Of a stretch of 64,000 nucleotides of DNA, positions 22,617 to 33,467 are shown one piece after another (within the stretch, counting starts at the first letter, position 1; every line of letters starts with the position of its first letter). Position numbers and translations under genes: made by a program. The DNA lies in contig OZ007505.1 of the NCBI GenBank assembly GCA_963931865.1, positions 18,377,457 to 18,441,456 on the forward strand. The letters run 5' to 3'. The notes beneath the pieces were generated by a model. It had not been told where the DNA came from, searched no databases, and was given only the letters and a program-made list of their open reading frames with translations. This DNA comes from Axinella damicornis. Its lineage: Eukaryota > Porifera > Demospongiae > Axinellida > Axinellidae.

Positions 22617-22703
22617 CTCCCCTCCACTCTCCACATCAGAGTCACTGGAGTCACTCGCTGGGTGGAGGGAGGAGGAGACTGGGTCCATGGCTGGGAGGGA
22701 AGG
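22617..22703 (-). pseudogene. NOL9 exon 9 shard, inverted
   Basis: This is the reverse complement of the NOL9 exon at 12805-12880 (the acidic Ser/Asp segment, including the CCATGGACCC start). It is isolated and cannot be spliced in this orientation. Confidence 0.85.
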
Positions 22704-22911
22704 ACAAGCCTACTGCATGAGTCCAATTCCATCATCTCATTCCCAGACCACATGATTTTATAATAACTTCTGGGGCAGGACTAGGGTTCAACTGAGCCTC
22801 TTATTTAACCCTTAACCATGCTAATACTTAGCATGCTAAGGTAAGGTGCATATTTGCATATATATGCACTTTACCTTAGCATTAGCATGCTAAGGTAATG
22901 TGCATATATCA

Positions 22912-23020
22912 CTGTTACCCACTTCCCCTGCTTCTCCGGGGGAACTGGACAATCCTCCCTCTGCAATCTCTCGCGTGCCAGGCGTGGGTCCAGCTCTGTC
23001 CTCACCAGACATGCACCATT
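22912..23020 (-). pseudogene. NOL9 exon 10 shard, inverted
   Basis: Reverse complement of roughly 13195-13290 of NOL9, recognisable by the CCACTTCCCCTGC and GGGGGAACTGGACAATCC blocks. Confidence 0.85.
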
Positions 23021-23036
23021 GTTTCTTCCACTGACA

Positions 23037-23530
23037 GTTCTGTCTCTATGTGCAGTAGTGTTTGTGTTAGCTATAGGACAGTGTTGTGCAATACCCCAGG
23101 TCTGCTGCGAGGAGTGGACAGCAGAAAGGAGGGTACTCTACCTCACGACACCAGAAGGTGCAGAGAGACTCACCCAGGTCAACATCCTGGTAGCTGGGAA
23201 CAGCGACAGTCCAGAGTTCATGGTCAGCCCGAGCCAGGTATGACTGCATTGATTGTGTGGACTACTAGACAGATGATAGTCATCAGGGGGCGAGCTTGAG
23301 CGAGACCTGTTCTGCTTTTTCACCTGATCAAAGCATGTGAAATGTGAAGCCATACCAACATGGATAGCCTCAATCAATGAAGTGCTTGTGGAAGAACCAG
23401 TCAGTGAGTGCAGGGAGATGGCTACGAGCAATGTTAGCTTCCCTTTGCTCATCATTCCCAGCTTTTCGCCACAGCTCTGTCCGACTGTCTGCCTCCCTCT
23501 TTCTGAAGCCTGGGTCCCCTTCACTGTGGA
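23037..23530 (+). pseudogene. NOL9 exon 14 copy with intron, frameshifted
   Basis: It matches NOL9 from about 14600 to 15060, exon plus intron. The intact exon reads GAGTGGATCAAGAAAGG while this copy reads GAGTGGACAGCAGAAAGG, one base longer. This shifts the frame after LLRGVD and destroys the C-terminal domain. Confidence 0.9.
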
Positions 23531-23625
23531 GGGAGACCACACCGGGCACTGTGAACTCTATCTGTCCACGTCATATTCAAGAAACGTAACCTTTGCATAT
23601 ACCTGTGCAGATGTGAGGTGACATG
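23519..23625 (-). pseudogene. NOL9 exon 6 shard, inverted
   Basis: Reverse complement of about 11165-11265, including the acceptor CTGCACAGGTATGCAAAGG. It lies tail to tail with the preceding shard. Confidence 0.85.
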
Positions 23626-24052
23626 ATTAACATGTAGTTGATCAGAAATCTGCACAACATATATGATTCCAGGTTTTTGATTGAGATTGGAAACGTATAG
23701 CAGGGCAAATATATGGATGCCAGCATGTACTGTAATATGATTACACTTATCCTCAGGCATGAAGCTGACATTCATAGAGATGCAAACCAACAATCACATG
23801 ATTTGGTGTTGCTGTTGTAGCTACTCTGGTATCTCCTGCCATTGTGCAATTTGTGGGTGGTTTTTGTAGCTACGTTTTTGAATTTGAGGAGTCAGAGCTG
23901 CTTGGTGAAGTAGTTCACAAATCAAGTTTGCTTTTGAATCTGAGAAGTTGATAACACCTGGAATCTCCAGTCTCCAAGAAAGGTGAGTAGTTCAGTTTGT
24001 ACTGTGGTACTATAGCAATATACAGTGTACGTATATGTCACTTGCCTAGCTA

Positions 24053-24165
24053 TAGTCTCGGCCCCAGACCCAAACCAACCCCAGCGTGGATCGCTTCCAG
24101 TATCATGCGTGTGATACTGGAAGTGATCCAGCACTGGGGTTGGTTTGGGTCTGGGGCCGAGACTA
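24053..24165. mobile_element. TAGTCTCG palindrome with empty site
   Basis: Long inverted arms (TAGTCTCGGCCCCAGACCC, then CCAACCCCAG and so on) fill the 113 bp. Flanks GCCTAGCTA and GCCAAGCTA match at 8 of 9. The homologous flank of kinase gene 1 (17712-17722) has a single GCCTAGCTA followed directly by CTGTTTTC, an empty site. Confidence 0.92.
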
Positions 24166-24530
24166 GCCAAGCTACTGTTTTCAATAAGATCCTGCATAGT
24201 ATAATGTATTGTCTCTCCAATAGTATATTATACCATTGAGAGCTCAGTTCAGGACCAGGGTTTGTACTAATACAGCTGACATATTATTTTAAGCAGTCAT
24301 CTTATTTCTCTTATACCTGCAACATGTATGCCTCAGGTAGCATAATTATATAGCTGTAGCCTGAGGCTGCCACGAGTGGCTGACATGACATGCAATAGAC
24401 GGTTGAATCTATCACTGCATATAGCTGTAACAGCTGTAGCAGTGCTGATACACGTTTGGCTGTACAGCTACAGCATGTTGTTCATAAGATTGTGATTAAC
24501 TTTAATAACTCACTTGCAGGTCTTGAAGAC

Positions 24531-26843
24531 ATGTCTCAGCAAACTCAGTATGACTTTCACTATCAAAACGTCGAACTCATTAAAACCGAAAGCCTTGGCA
24601 TCGGGTCATACGGAGCTGTTTGCAAGGCCATGTGTGATGATCTCCCCTGTGCTGCTAAAATCCTCCACCCCGCCCTCTTTCAGTTTACCGCCCCTGAAAC
24701 AACAAGTGTCATGCGAAAGTTTGAGCAAGAGTGTCGCCTTTTGAGTGCCATAAAGCACCCACACATTGTCCAGTACTTGGGCACTTATCGTGATCCTGAA
24801 TCAAAGTTGCCGGTGCTCCTAATGGAGTTAATGGATGAGAGTTTGACACGATTCCTGGAGCGAGCCCAAGAGCCACTCCCCTACCACACTGAGGTGAATC
24901 TGTGCCATGACATATCCCTGGCCCTTTCCTACCTCCACTCAAACGGTATAGTCCATCGGGACCTGTCAAGCAACAACGTGCTGCTGATAGCGGGCAGCAG
25001 GGCCAAAGTGACAGACTTTGGGATGGTGAAGCTTTACGATGTGAACTGCAGCACAGCCCACTTCACCCCCCTCACTCTGTGCCCTGGCACAGTTGCATAC
25101 ATGTCCCCAGAAGCATTAGGGGAACCCCCTGTTTACAATGACAAGCTGGACTCCTTTTCCCTCGGTGTCCTTGGCGTGCAGATTATGACCCGACAGTTTC
25201 CTGACCCTGGGGATCGTTTCAAGGTTATAGAGATCAGCGACCCAAGGATTCCTTTGGGTAGTGTTAAAGTGGATATCCCAGAGATTGAACGTCGCCAATC
25301 ACACATCAGCCTGATCAATCCACACCATCCCTTACTGCCAGTTGCCCTGGACTGCCTAAAGGACAAAGACAGAGAAAGGCCATCTTGTCACAAACTTTGT
25401 GGTCGCATATCTACACTGAAAGCGTCTCCAATGTACACTCAAAGTGTTCAGCAATCTCGAGTGAGAACTGATTCAGAACTAGCACAGAGTGATCAAGCCA
25501 ACAGAGAGAGGCAATCACAGCAGATCCAAGACCTTCGGCAGCAGCTGCAAGGGCAGCAACTAGAAAACCAACAACAACAGCAGCAGATTCTTAGTCTGCA
25601 GAACATGCTCACTGCAAACAATGAGGAAATGCAAACCCTCCAACAGCAGATTGCCGGCAAAGATGAGCAACTAGCTGGTAAAGACCACCAGCTACAGCAG
25701 AAAGAAGCAGCAATAGCCACACGTCAGCAAGAGATTCAGCAGCTCCAAGAACAACTGCAATCCAGTGAACAGGTGACTGCAGAGTTTCAGCAAAACCTCC
25801 TGGAGAAGGAGAAGACTGTTCAAGATCAGCGGAGACAAATCCGAGAACTGCAGCTGCAACAGAGGGAGAGAGGTGGTGAGAGACGAGAGGAGGAGGAGGC
25901 TAGTGGTGGAGCAGCAAGTGGGGGTAGCATCAAGCTGAGGTGGAGGGATGGTGGGAGGGCACCACGTACGATGTGGGGAGAGGCAGCTGCTGTGAAGGGG
26001 AGTGTAGCTTATTTCCAACCAGGAGAATTGGGGGAACACACCGTATTGGCATATGACTCTGCAAAGAACAATTGGTCTGAACTTCCCAGGTGTCCTATCC
26101 GTAACTTCAGCCTAGCAATGGTCAGCAACCTCCTCACTACCATTGGTGGGAAGGCAGCGGATGATGAATGTACTAGCTCACTCCTCAGCTTCACTGATAC
26201 GAAATGGATGAAGAAATTCCCCTCCATGCCAACCAAGCGCTGGTGTACTGCTGTAGTGTGCAGTGTCAGGTCTCTGGTGGTGGTAGGAGGAGAGGGAGAA
26301 GGACGCAAGAATCTGAGTACTGTTGAAGTAATGGACACGGAAACCCTACAGTGGTCCACAGCCAGCAACCTCCCATACCCACTCACACAAGCAACTGCAA
26401 CACTCTGTGGTGACCAGATTTACATGCTGGGAGGATTTGGTACGGATACCAAACCTTCCAAGTCAGTTTTCACCTGTTCACTGGCTGCCCTCCTCCGGTC
26501 TTGCCAGTCCAAGTCCCTGAGAGCACGAATGAAGACATTGTTCTTAGTTGGAGGACCTAATGAATGGAACCAGGTAGCTGATACTCCACTTTTCCGCTCC
26601 AGATGTGCCTCACTGCATGGACAACTGCTGGCAGTGGGCGGGAGGGATTCAGATAGTAAACCAACAACTGCCATTCACACCTACAACACGACAACCACCT
26701 CCTGGGAGATTGTCAGCCACATGGCCACTCCTCGATGTTCAAGCCTAGTGGCAGTTTTCCCTCCCAATGAACTCATGGTAGTGGGTGGCTTTGCTAGACA
26801 AAATATAGAAACTGCCTCAGTAGAAATTGCCACCATTGTTTAA
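24531..26843 (+). CDS. Kinase/coiled-coil/Kelch protein, copy 2
   Basis: 770 residues from the ATG equivalent to copy 1. The frame stays open 75 nt further upstream, but that reads through the presumed acceptor CTTGCAG/GTCTTGAAGAC, so the upstream ATG at 24456 is not preferred. The kinase domain is almost identical to copy 1 (GIGSYGAV, CAAKIL, HRDLSSNN, DFG, SPE). The coiled coil is longer than in copy 1 (added ISLQNMLTANNEE-type segment). The Kelch half differs in short clusters, for example PGELGEH, KAADDEC and GTDTKPSK. AATAAA lies at 26987. Confidence 0.93.
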   Translation: MSQQTQYDFHYQNVELIKTESLGIGSYGAVCKAMCDDLPCAAKILHPALFQFTAPETTSVMRKFEQECRLLSAIKHPHIVQYLGTYRDPESKLPVLLMELMDESLTRFLERAQEPLPYHTEVNLCHDISLALSYLHSNGIVHRDLSSNNVLLIAGSRAKVTDFGMVKLYDVNCSTAHFTPLTLCPGTVAYMSPEALGEPPVYNDKLDSFSLGVLGVQIMTRQFPDPGDRFKVIEISDPRIPLGSVKVDIPEIERRQSHISLINPHHPLLPVALDCLKDKDRERPSCHKLCGRISTLKASPMYTQSVQQSRVRTDSELAQSDQANRERQSQQIQDLRQQLQGQQLENQQQQQQILSLQNMLTANNEEMQTLQQQIAGKDEQLAGKDHQLQQKEAAIATRQQEIQQLQEQLQSSEQVTAEFQQNLLEKEKTVQDQRRQIRELQLQQRERGGERREEEEASGGAASGGSIKLRWRDGGRAPRTMWGEAAAVKGSVAYFQPGELGEHTVLAYDSAKNNWSELPRCPIRNFSLAMVSNLLTTIGGKAADDECTSSLLSFTDTKWMKKFPSMPTKRWCTAVVCSVRSLVVVGGEGEGRKNLSTVEVMDTETLQWSTASNLPYPLTQATATLCGDQIYMLGGFGTDTKPSKSVFTCSLAALLRSCQSKSLRARMKTLFLVGGPNEWNQVADTPLFRSRCASLHGQLLAVGGRDSDSKPTTAIHTYNTTTTSWEIVSHMATPRCSSLVAVFPPNELMVVGGFARQNIETASVEIATIV

Positions 26844-26986
26844 CTAATAGCCACTTCCATAAATGCAACTTATCCAGAGCAAATTTCTACCTATAGCAGT
26901 AGTAAATAACATCACAAATGTATAGTTGATCTATGGCAGATAGCTATGTGGCCACATGTAGTCATGTACATTCCACATGCGGTTCA

Positions 26987-26992
26987 AATAAA
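26987..26992 (+). promoter_or_regulatory. Polyadenylation signal AATAAA of kinase copy 2
   Basis: AATAAA lies 144 bp after the stop codon, before a T/G-containing stretch. Confidence 0.45.
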
Positions 26993-27088
26993 CACTATAG
27001 TCCTGTCCCATAAGCTGTATTTATGAATCAAGTCATCATGGCATGGTGGAATTGAACTTGGGAGTGGTGTTGTCTTTCCATCCCACTC

Positions 27089-27340
27089 ATGGAGCCGATC
27101 TCCTCCCTCCTAGTGAGTGCATATGACTTCATTGACACTGATGTGTGGAGAGTGGAGAGGAGCTGTATTCTCAAATGAAATTAGAATAACTGATATAGCT
27201 TCTGTTCATTCAGTGTGTGCTATTCTGCTGTCAACACTAGTGCCTGGGGTGGTTTCCCTCAACACCCTCTCATCTCCTGTCTTTACCCACCCCTACACCC
27301 ACCAGCAGCTCCCAGAGAAGTGAAGAGAAACACATCTGCC
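27089..27340 (+). pseudogene. NOL9 shards (exon 9 and exon 6)
   Basis: 27089-27160 resembles the start of exon 12805 (CATGGAGCC-GATCTCCTCC, ACTGATGTGTGGAGAGT). 27228-27335 matches the 3' part of exon 6, ending CACCAGCAGCTCCCAGAGAAG. Both are short and out of context. Confidence 0.8.
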
Positions 27341-27395
27341 TATAAACAGTCATATGTACACTTGTTTCTGTGGAGACCTCGAACTGTATATCAGT

Positions 27396-27775
27396 ACAAG
27401 TCCGGAATCCGGATCCCTGGGATCACGAGTGAAGACATTGTCATTAGCTAGTGGGGATCTAAAGCAGGGCACCAGCTAGCTGATACCCCCATTGCCCTGC
27501 TCCATGTGTGCCTCACTGCATAGACGACTGCTGGCAGTGGGTGGGAAGGATTCAGATGAAAAACCAACAACGTACTAGTCTGTCATTCGTGTATACAACA
27601 CGACAACCACCTCCTGGGAGATTGTCTGCCACATGGCCATGCACTCTTCAATCTTCAAGCGTTAGTGGCAGTTTTCCCCCCAATGAACTCACAATAGTGG
27701 GTGGCTTTGCTACACGAAATAAAGAAACTGCCTCAGTAGAAATTGCCAGCATTGTTCAACTTGCTCATTCAAATG
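27396..27775 (+). pseudogene. Kelch-half remnant of a kinase gene
   Basis: It aligns with the last ~120 codons of the kinase genes (CACCAGCTAGCTGATACCCC, CTGCTGGCAGTGGGTGGG, GAAATTGCCA-CATTGTT) but has several frame breaks and an inserted CGTACTAGT. It is the tail of a fifth, mostly deleted copy. Confidence 0.88.
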
Positions 27776-28503
27776 TAATTTATGCTTCCATTAAGAAATG
27801 TAGAGCAAATCTCTGCATGCCTAGCACTAATATTAGTCTAGCGGGCTAGCCCCTCAAATTTTCCCCAAATTTCCAGCTTTTTTGGAAACTGTGTGGCCAA
27901 TGTACAGTTTTTGTATGGATGCCGGCATGTCCTTTTAGTAGTAATATGATTACACTTATCCTCAGCAGGAAGTTGAGATTCATAGAGATGCCTGTCACAA
28001 TCAGGTGTTGCCATAGTTCATCTCCTGTGCTTTAAAGTAGGTCTGATGTTTTGAATTCGAATTCAATAAGTTGCTTTGTGAAGTACTTCAAGTCAAGTTT
28101 GGTTTTGCTTCTGAGAAGTTGATAGGAATCTTCAGTGGTCATACTCCAGGTGATTCAGTCTGTGCTACTCCTCTCTGCATGTGTACCTAGCTACAGTTTT
28201 TGATAAGATCCTGCACAGTAGCCATGTGGTTAGTGTTACACCAGCATATGGCATATAGTTCAATTCCAGACCAGAGTTTGTACTAGTCAGCTCATGATGT
28301 ATTAAACATGTCAGACATCTAGCTATACACATGTATATAGCCTGAGGCTGCCATGAGTTGCTGACATGTAATAGACAATACACCCTCGATGCCTTTTGCC
28401 TTTTGGCTGTGCAGCTAGCTACAGCATCTTGCAAGCTCATGTAGCTAACTGACTTGCAGGTAACAATTACTATATCTGTAACTCACTTGCAGCTCTTGAA
28501 GAC

Positions 28504-30813
28504 ATGGCGCAGCAACCCCAGCCCCAGTACAACTTTTACTATCAAAATGTCGAACTCATCAAAACTGAAAGTCTTGGCATTGGGTCATATGGAGCTGTCT
28601 GCAAGGCCATGTGTGACGACCTCCCCTGTGCTGCTAAAATCCTCCACCCCGCCCTCTTTCAGTTTACTGCCCCTGGAACAACGAGTGTCATGCAAAAGTT
28701 TGAGCAAGAGTGTCGCCTTTTGAGTGCCATAAAGCACCCGCACATTGTCCAGTATTTGGGCACTTATCGTGATCCTGAATCGAGGTTGCCGGTGCTCCTA
28801 ATGGAGTTAATGGATGAGAGTTTGACAAGATTCCTGGAGCGAGCCCACGAGCCACTCTCCTACCACACTGAGGTGAATCTGTGCCATGATATATCCCTGG
28901 CCCTTTCCTACCTCCACTCAAATGGTATAGTCCATCGAGACCTATCGAGCAACAATGTGCTGCTGATAGCAGGCAGCAGGGCCAAAGTGACCGACTTTGG
29001 AATGGTGAAGCTTTACAATGTGAACCGCAGCACAGCCCACCTCACCCCCCTCACTCTGTGCCCTGGCACAGCTGCATACATGTCCCCAGAAGCATTAGAG
29101 GAGCCACCTGTTTACACTGACAAGCTGGACTCTTTTTCCCTCGGTGTCCTTGGTGTGCAGATTATGACCCAGCAGTTTCCTGACCCTGGGGACCGTTTCA
29201 AGGTCATAGAAATCAGCGACCCAAGGATTCCATTGGGTAGTGTTAAAGTGGATATCCCGGAGATTGAACGTCGCCAGCCACACATCAGCCTGATCAACCC
29301 AGACCATCCCTTACTGCCAGTTGCCCTGGACTGCCTAAAAGACAAAGACAGAGAAAGGCCATCTTGTCACGAGATTTGTGGTTGCATATCCACACTGAAA
29401 GCATCTCCAATGTACACTGAAAGTCTGCAGCAATCTCAAGCACAGATTGATCGAACCAGCAGAGAGAGGGAAGTACTCCACTTACAGCAGATCCGAGACC
29501 TTCAGCAGCAGCTGCAAGGGCAGCAACTACAAAACCAACAGAAACAGCAGCAGATTCTGGGACTGCAGAACATGCTCACTGCAAACAATGACCAATTGCA
29601 AACTCTCCAACAGCAGATCACCAGCAAAGATGAGCAACTAGCCGGTAAAGTCCACCAGCTACAGCAGAAAGAAGCAGTAGTAGCCACATGTCAGCAAGAG
29701 ATTCAGCAGCTCCAACAACAGCTACAATCCAGTGAACAGGTGACTGCAGAGTTTCATCGAAACCTCACTGAGAGGGAGAACACTGCTCAAGATCAGGTGA
29801 GAAAAATCAAAGAACTGCAACAGCAACTGAGGCAGAGAGGTGGTCAGAGACGAGAGGAGGAGGAGGCTAGTGGTGCAGCAGCAAGTGGGGGTAGCATCAA
29901 GCTGAGGTGGAGGGATGGTGGGAGGGCACCATGTAAGATGTATGGTGAGTCAGCTGCTGTGAAGGGGAGTATAGCTTATTTCCTACCGGGGGACACACAG
30001 GTATACACTGTGTTGGCCTATGATTCTGCAAAGAACAATTGGTCTGAACCTCCCAGGTGTCCTAACCGTGACTTCAGCCTAGCAGTGGTCAACAACCTCC
30101 TCACCGCCATAGGTGGGAGGACACCACTGTATGAACACACCAGCTCACTCCTCAGCCTCACTGATAAGAAATGGACGGAGCAGTTTCCCCCCATGCCAAC
30201 CAAGCGCTGGTTGACTGCTGTAGTGTGCAGTGGCAGGTCTCTGGTGGTGGCAGGGGGAAAAGGAGAAGGAGGCAAGAAACTGAGTACTGTTGAAGTAATG
30301 GACACGGAGACCCTACAGTGGTCCACAGCCAGCAGCCTCCCACACCCACTCAGCCAAGCAACTGCAACACTCTGTGGAGACCAGGTTTACATGCTGGGAG
30401 GGTTTTACCTCATTGGCAAAACTTCTAAGTCAGTTTTTACCAGTTCGCTGGCTGCCCTCCTCCAGTCTTCCCAGTCCGTGTCCGGATCCCAGGGAGCACG
30501 AATGAAGAATTCATCATTAGCTAGTGGCCCTAAAGTGTGGCACCAGCTAGCTGATACCCCAGTTATCCTCTCAACGTGTGCCTCGCTGCATGGGCGACTG
30601 CTGGCAGTGGGTGGGGAAAATTCAGATGGAAAACCGACAACTGCCATTCGTGCATACAACATGACAACCAACTCCTGGGAGGTCATCAGTCACATGGCAA
30701 CTGCTCGATATCGGTGTCTATTAGCTGTTCTCCCTCACAACGAACTCATTGTAGGGGGCGGTCGTGCATCTGGTGGCAACATTGACTCTGTAGAAATTGC
30801 CACAATTGTTTGA
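28504..30813 (+). CDS. Kinase/coiled-coil/Kelch protein, copy 3
   Basis: 769 residues in one frame. The kinase domain has all catalytic residues (GIGSYGAV, CAAKIL, HRDLSSNN, DFG, SPE), with scattered substitutions such as TAAYMSPEALEE and IMTQQ. The coiled coil includes LGLQNMLTANNDQ. Kelch differences again cluster: PGDTQVYT, RTPLYEHTS, FYLIGKTSK and a C-terminal GRASGGNIDS. The stop is TGA where the others use TAA. The AATAAA position of copy 4 is altered here, and about 220 bp of ATATCGATAT-like sequence follows the stop. Confidence 0.93.
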   Translation: MAQQPQPQYNFYYQNVELIKTESLGIGSYGAVCKAMCDDLPCAAKILHPALFQFTAPGTTSVMQKFEQECRLLSAIKHPHIVQYLGTYRDPESRLPVLLMELMDESLTRFLERAHEPLSYHTEVNLCHDISLALSYLHSNGIVHRDLSSNNVLLIAGSRAKVTDFGMVKLYNVNRSTAHLTPLTLCPGTAAYMSPEALEEPPVYTDKLDSFSLGVLGVQIMTQQFPDPGDRFKVIEISDPRIPLGSVKVDIPEIERRQPHISLINPDHPLLPVALDCLKDKDRERPSCHEICGCISTLKASPMYTESLQQSQAQIDRTSREREVLHLQQIRDLQQQLQGQQLQNQQKQQQILGLQNMLTANNDQLQTLQQQITSKDEQLAGKVHQLQQKEAVVATCQQEIQQLQQQLQSSEQVTAEFHRNLTERENTAQDQVRKIKELQQQLRQRGGQRREEEEASGAAASGGSIKLRWRDGGRAPCKMYGESAAVKGSIAYFLPGDTQVYTVLAYDSAKNNWSEPPRCPNRDFSLAVVNNLLTAIGGRTPLYEHTSSLLSLTDKKWTEQFPPMPTKRWLTAVVCSGRSLVVAGGKGEGGKKLSTVEVMDTETLQWSTASSLPHPLSQATATLCGDQVYMLGGFYLIGKTSKSVFTSSLAALLQSSQSVSGSQGARMKNSSLASGPKVWHQLADTPVILSTCASLHGRLLAVGGENSDGKPTTAIRAYNMTTNSWEVISHMATARYRCLLAVLPHNELIVGGGRASGGNIDSVEIATIV

Positions 30814-31186
30814 TTCCTGAAAAGTAAAATTGAGCTGGGACAATATGTCGATTTGCAATATATTGTCCATCTATATACTCGGTATCAATATCAATGTGGC
30901 TTACATGTACTCAATATCGATATCATTCCATATATCGAGTGCGTATCTTTCATATGCACTGTTCGGTCAATTGTTACGAAAATGTACAGCTGTATGCTAC
31001 TAGATATCAATCCAACCCACTACCCAAAATATCAGGTTCCCAATAAGTGAGTACAAAATTTCAATATCACATAGCACTAAATTAAAATGCTGCCCACTCT
31101 GCACTACATTACATCTTTGACAGTCAAATCTATAGCAGGTACATTACTGTTCAAGAGTCCTTCCCCCAAGCTAGCTATTTGAAGTC

Positions 31187-31275
31187 ATGTTGTCTGTGAA
31201 TGTCCACTCTCCACATCAGCTAGAGTCACAGGAGTCACCCTCTAGGAGGGAGGAGGAGCTGGGTCCATGGCTGGA
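31187..31275 (-). pseudogene. NOL9 exon 9 shard, inverted
   Basis: Reverse complement of part of NOL9 exon 9 (CCACTCTCCACATCAG, GAGGAGCTGGGTCCATGGC). It resembles the shard at 22617-22703. Confidence 0.82.
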
Positions 31276-32204
31276 AGGCCCACTGTACATGGGTCCTATT
31301 TGGCAATGTAGCTCAACAACGAATGTGGATCATGGTACTCTCATTGCTACACCAACCCTACCCCAAACATTATCCAGTTCACAAACCTCAGGCTAACCTC
31401 CTCTCCTTCTTCATGTTTCTCCTTCCATGCAATTGCACTCTGATTCTAGCCTCGTTCCCAGAGCCTCCCCCTCCTCTGAATCAAGGTATGCTACTGCTAC
31501 TAGTACTGCAGTGTGTGTAATTTTTTTTTCTATGAAAAATTTATGCTGAAATGCAATGGACACACAGTATAGCTGTACAATAGCTAATTTTGCATGTATG
31601 CCCAAATATTAGATTTAAATGATGATACAGAAGCAGGTAGGGTGGGTGTATGTGCAGTAAACATGTTCCAATTACGTATGGTGCGGGGTATGAAAGAGTT
31701 ATAAAAACTAGTTGTGTGCGCATATGGACAAAGAAATAATTGGTAATAGACTGTGACCTTGTGACTCTGGGAGTTTGCTCTACAAAATTACCAGGTGGAA
31801 AATAAAACAGACCATTAATTTTACTATTTTAAACATGGTGCATAGATCGAGGAAGAGTCTGCGTTGCTGAAGTGATGGCAGAGAAAACAGCTGTAAGAGG
31901 TCATCATAGCTACTAGCTATCCCACTGCTTCGCACACATTCTTAGAGCAAATCATAATCATAATCATGGCAAGTACTGGGCAACCCACCTACATCACAAT
32001 GTAGAGTACTAGTTGTGGATGACTCACTGCAGCCACAACTGCAGATGTATTCAATTCCGTGAAGTGACTACATACTTAGTTGACAGTAATTTGTGTGCAC
32101 CAATAGCTAGCTACTGGGTATCCAGATCAAAAGCTGTGCACTGTTTTATGGAACTGAGTTGCAAGATTTTAATTGTTGTCGTTGCTAACTGATCAGCTCT
32201 GCTT

Positions 32205-32480
32205 CCCTAGTGAAAATACGGATTCTATTAGCTAGCGACTCTGGGAGGAGAGGGTTAGAGCTCAAGACTCAAGAGCGAGGCTGAGGAAGAAACATCAGCG
32301 GAAGAGGAAGTGACAGTGGCTGGTGAGGGTAGAGGTGGACCACGCCCAGCGCAAGAGGTTGGGGTCACCACCCAGGGGGCCCAGCCAGAACAACCCCCTC
32401 CCAATTCCTCTGGGATCCGACTGAGCCTGGATACGTCACAGGTGAACCCACTATAGCTCAGCCTGCCCTAGTGTTGTTTC
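32205..32480 (+). pseudogene. NOL9 exon 10 fused to the exon 8 tail
   Basis: 32205-32365 matches exon 10 (GAGGCTGAGGAAGAAAC-TCAGCGGAAG) with internal stops. After TTGGGGTC it jumps to the 3' part of exon 8 (CCAGAACAACCCCCTCCC to CACAGGTGAACCC). The exon order is scrambled relative to NOL9. Confidence 0.85.
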
Positions 32481-32574
32481 CAGGAGAGAGCCTGGGCCCG
32501 AGGCACAGACTCCTCCTCCCAAGCCAATAGCTGTAATAGCTATAGCTAGCTGTGACTCACTGCATGCATTGCTG

Positions 32575-32688
32575 TAGCCTCATTCCCATGCCATTGCCCA
32601 GCTTTTCATCACTTGCAGTATGGTAAAACGGGGAGGTTACTGTACTGCAAGCGACGAAAAGCTGGGCGTGGGACTGGGAACGAGGCTA
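32575..32688. mobile_element. TAGYCTCG fold-back element, exact duplication
   Basis: It is flanked by exact GCATTGCTG repeats. The arms contain GCCCAGCTTTTC-TC-CTTGCAGTA, the same arm sequence as the 388-bp element at 60262-60649, so this looks like an internally deleted relative. Confidence 0.92.
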
Positions 32689-33467
32689 GCATTGCTGTGG
32701 AGCTGGATGTGTGATGTGTACTTATTATCTATGAGGTGAAATTCATAGAGATGATTATCTCAACATCACATGATTTGTCTTAAGGTGGCAGTGCTATATT
32801 CCGTAGGTTTCTGGCTGGGCACGATCTATGATATCTACTGCTGTTTGATTCTCGATCTTCAGTCTGTGACCTACATACATAGCTAGTCACCAAGAAAAGG
32901 TGGGTGATTCTGTTTGTTAATGTACATTGCTACGGTATATATGTCACTTCTCTCTGCATCATGTGTACCTAGCTACTAGAATCCTAATGTAGCATTATAC
33001 CTGAAATGTTGGCTGAACGGTTCATGCAATCTAGGACCAGAATTTGTACTAGTAGCTATGTAGAGCTGAGATTCTCATTCCTGTTGTGTCACTGGTAGCA
33101 GCTGTAGCCACAAGTGACTGATGTGACATGTGAAAGATGGTCAGGTGATGGTTGAATCGATACTGTAACGTACTGTTTCAGTACACTCTTAATTGTCTTT
33201 AAAGAACTTAACCAGAAATGGCTGTAGCTACATTTGCTGGACCAGAATCAAGATCTGTGATAGTGGTAACGGAGCTGACTTGTCATCTTAGGCTGAGACT
33301 CTCAGAAAGTTTACATTCCTATAATGTCATAGATATAGCCTGATAGCTACATGCAAATAGGTTGTTCGGTTTCTAGCTGTTTCAGTACTGAAACTTTCTC
33401 TTGGCTGTGTGTCTACAGTGATTACTCAACTTATTACTCCATGAAACTCACTTGCAGGTCTTGAAGC

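Larger units (their letters stand above)
22354..24530. other. Spacer between kinase genes 1 and 2
   Basis: No intact gene lies here. The spacer contains a fold-back element, an AT-rich palindrome at 22816-22905, four NOL9 shards in both orientations, and the shared kinase 5' flank from about 23640. Confidence 0.7.
26844..28503. other. Spacer between kinase genes 2 and 3
   Basis: It contains the gene 2 polyadenylation signal, NOL9 shards (27089-27340), a Kelch remnant (27396-27775) and, from about 27890, the shared kinase 5' flank. Confidence 0.7.
30814..33467. other. Spacer between kinase genes 3 and 4
   Basis: It holds an AT-rich insertion (about 30835-31060), two NOL9 shard regions, a half fold-back element near 31447, one complete fold-back element (32575-32688) and a diverged copy of the kinase 5' flank from about 32690. 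I see no intact gene. Confidence 0.65.

Noticed and set aside
24456..24530. Upstream ATG extending kinase copy 2 by 25 residues
   Set aside because: The extension reads through the acceptor-like CTTGCAG conserved in all copies, and the other copies have no matching extension.
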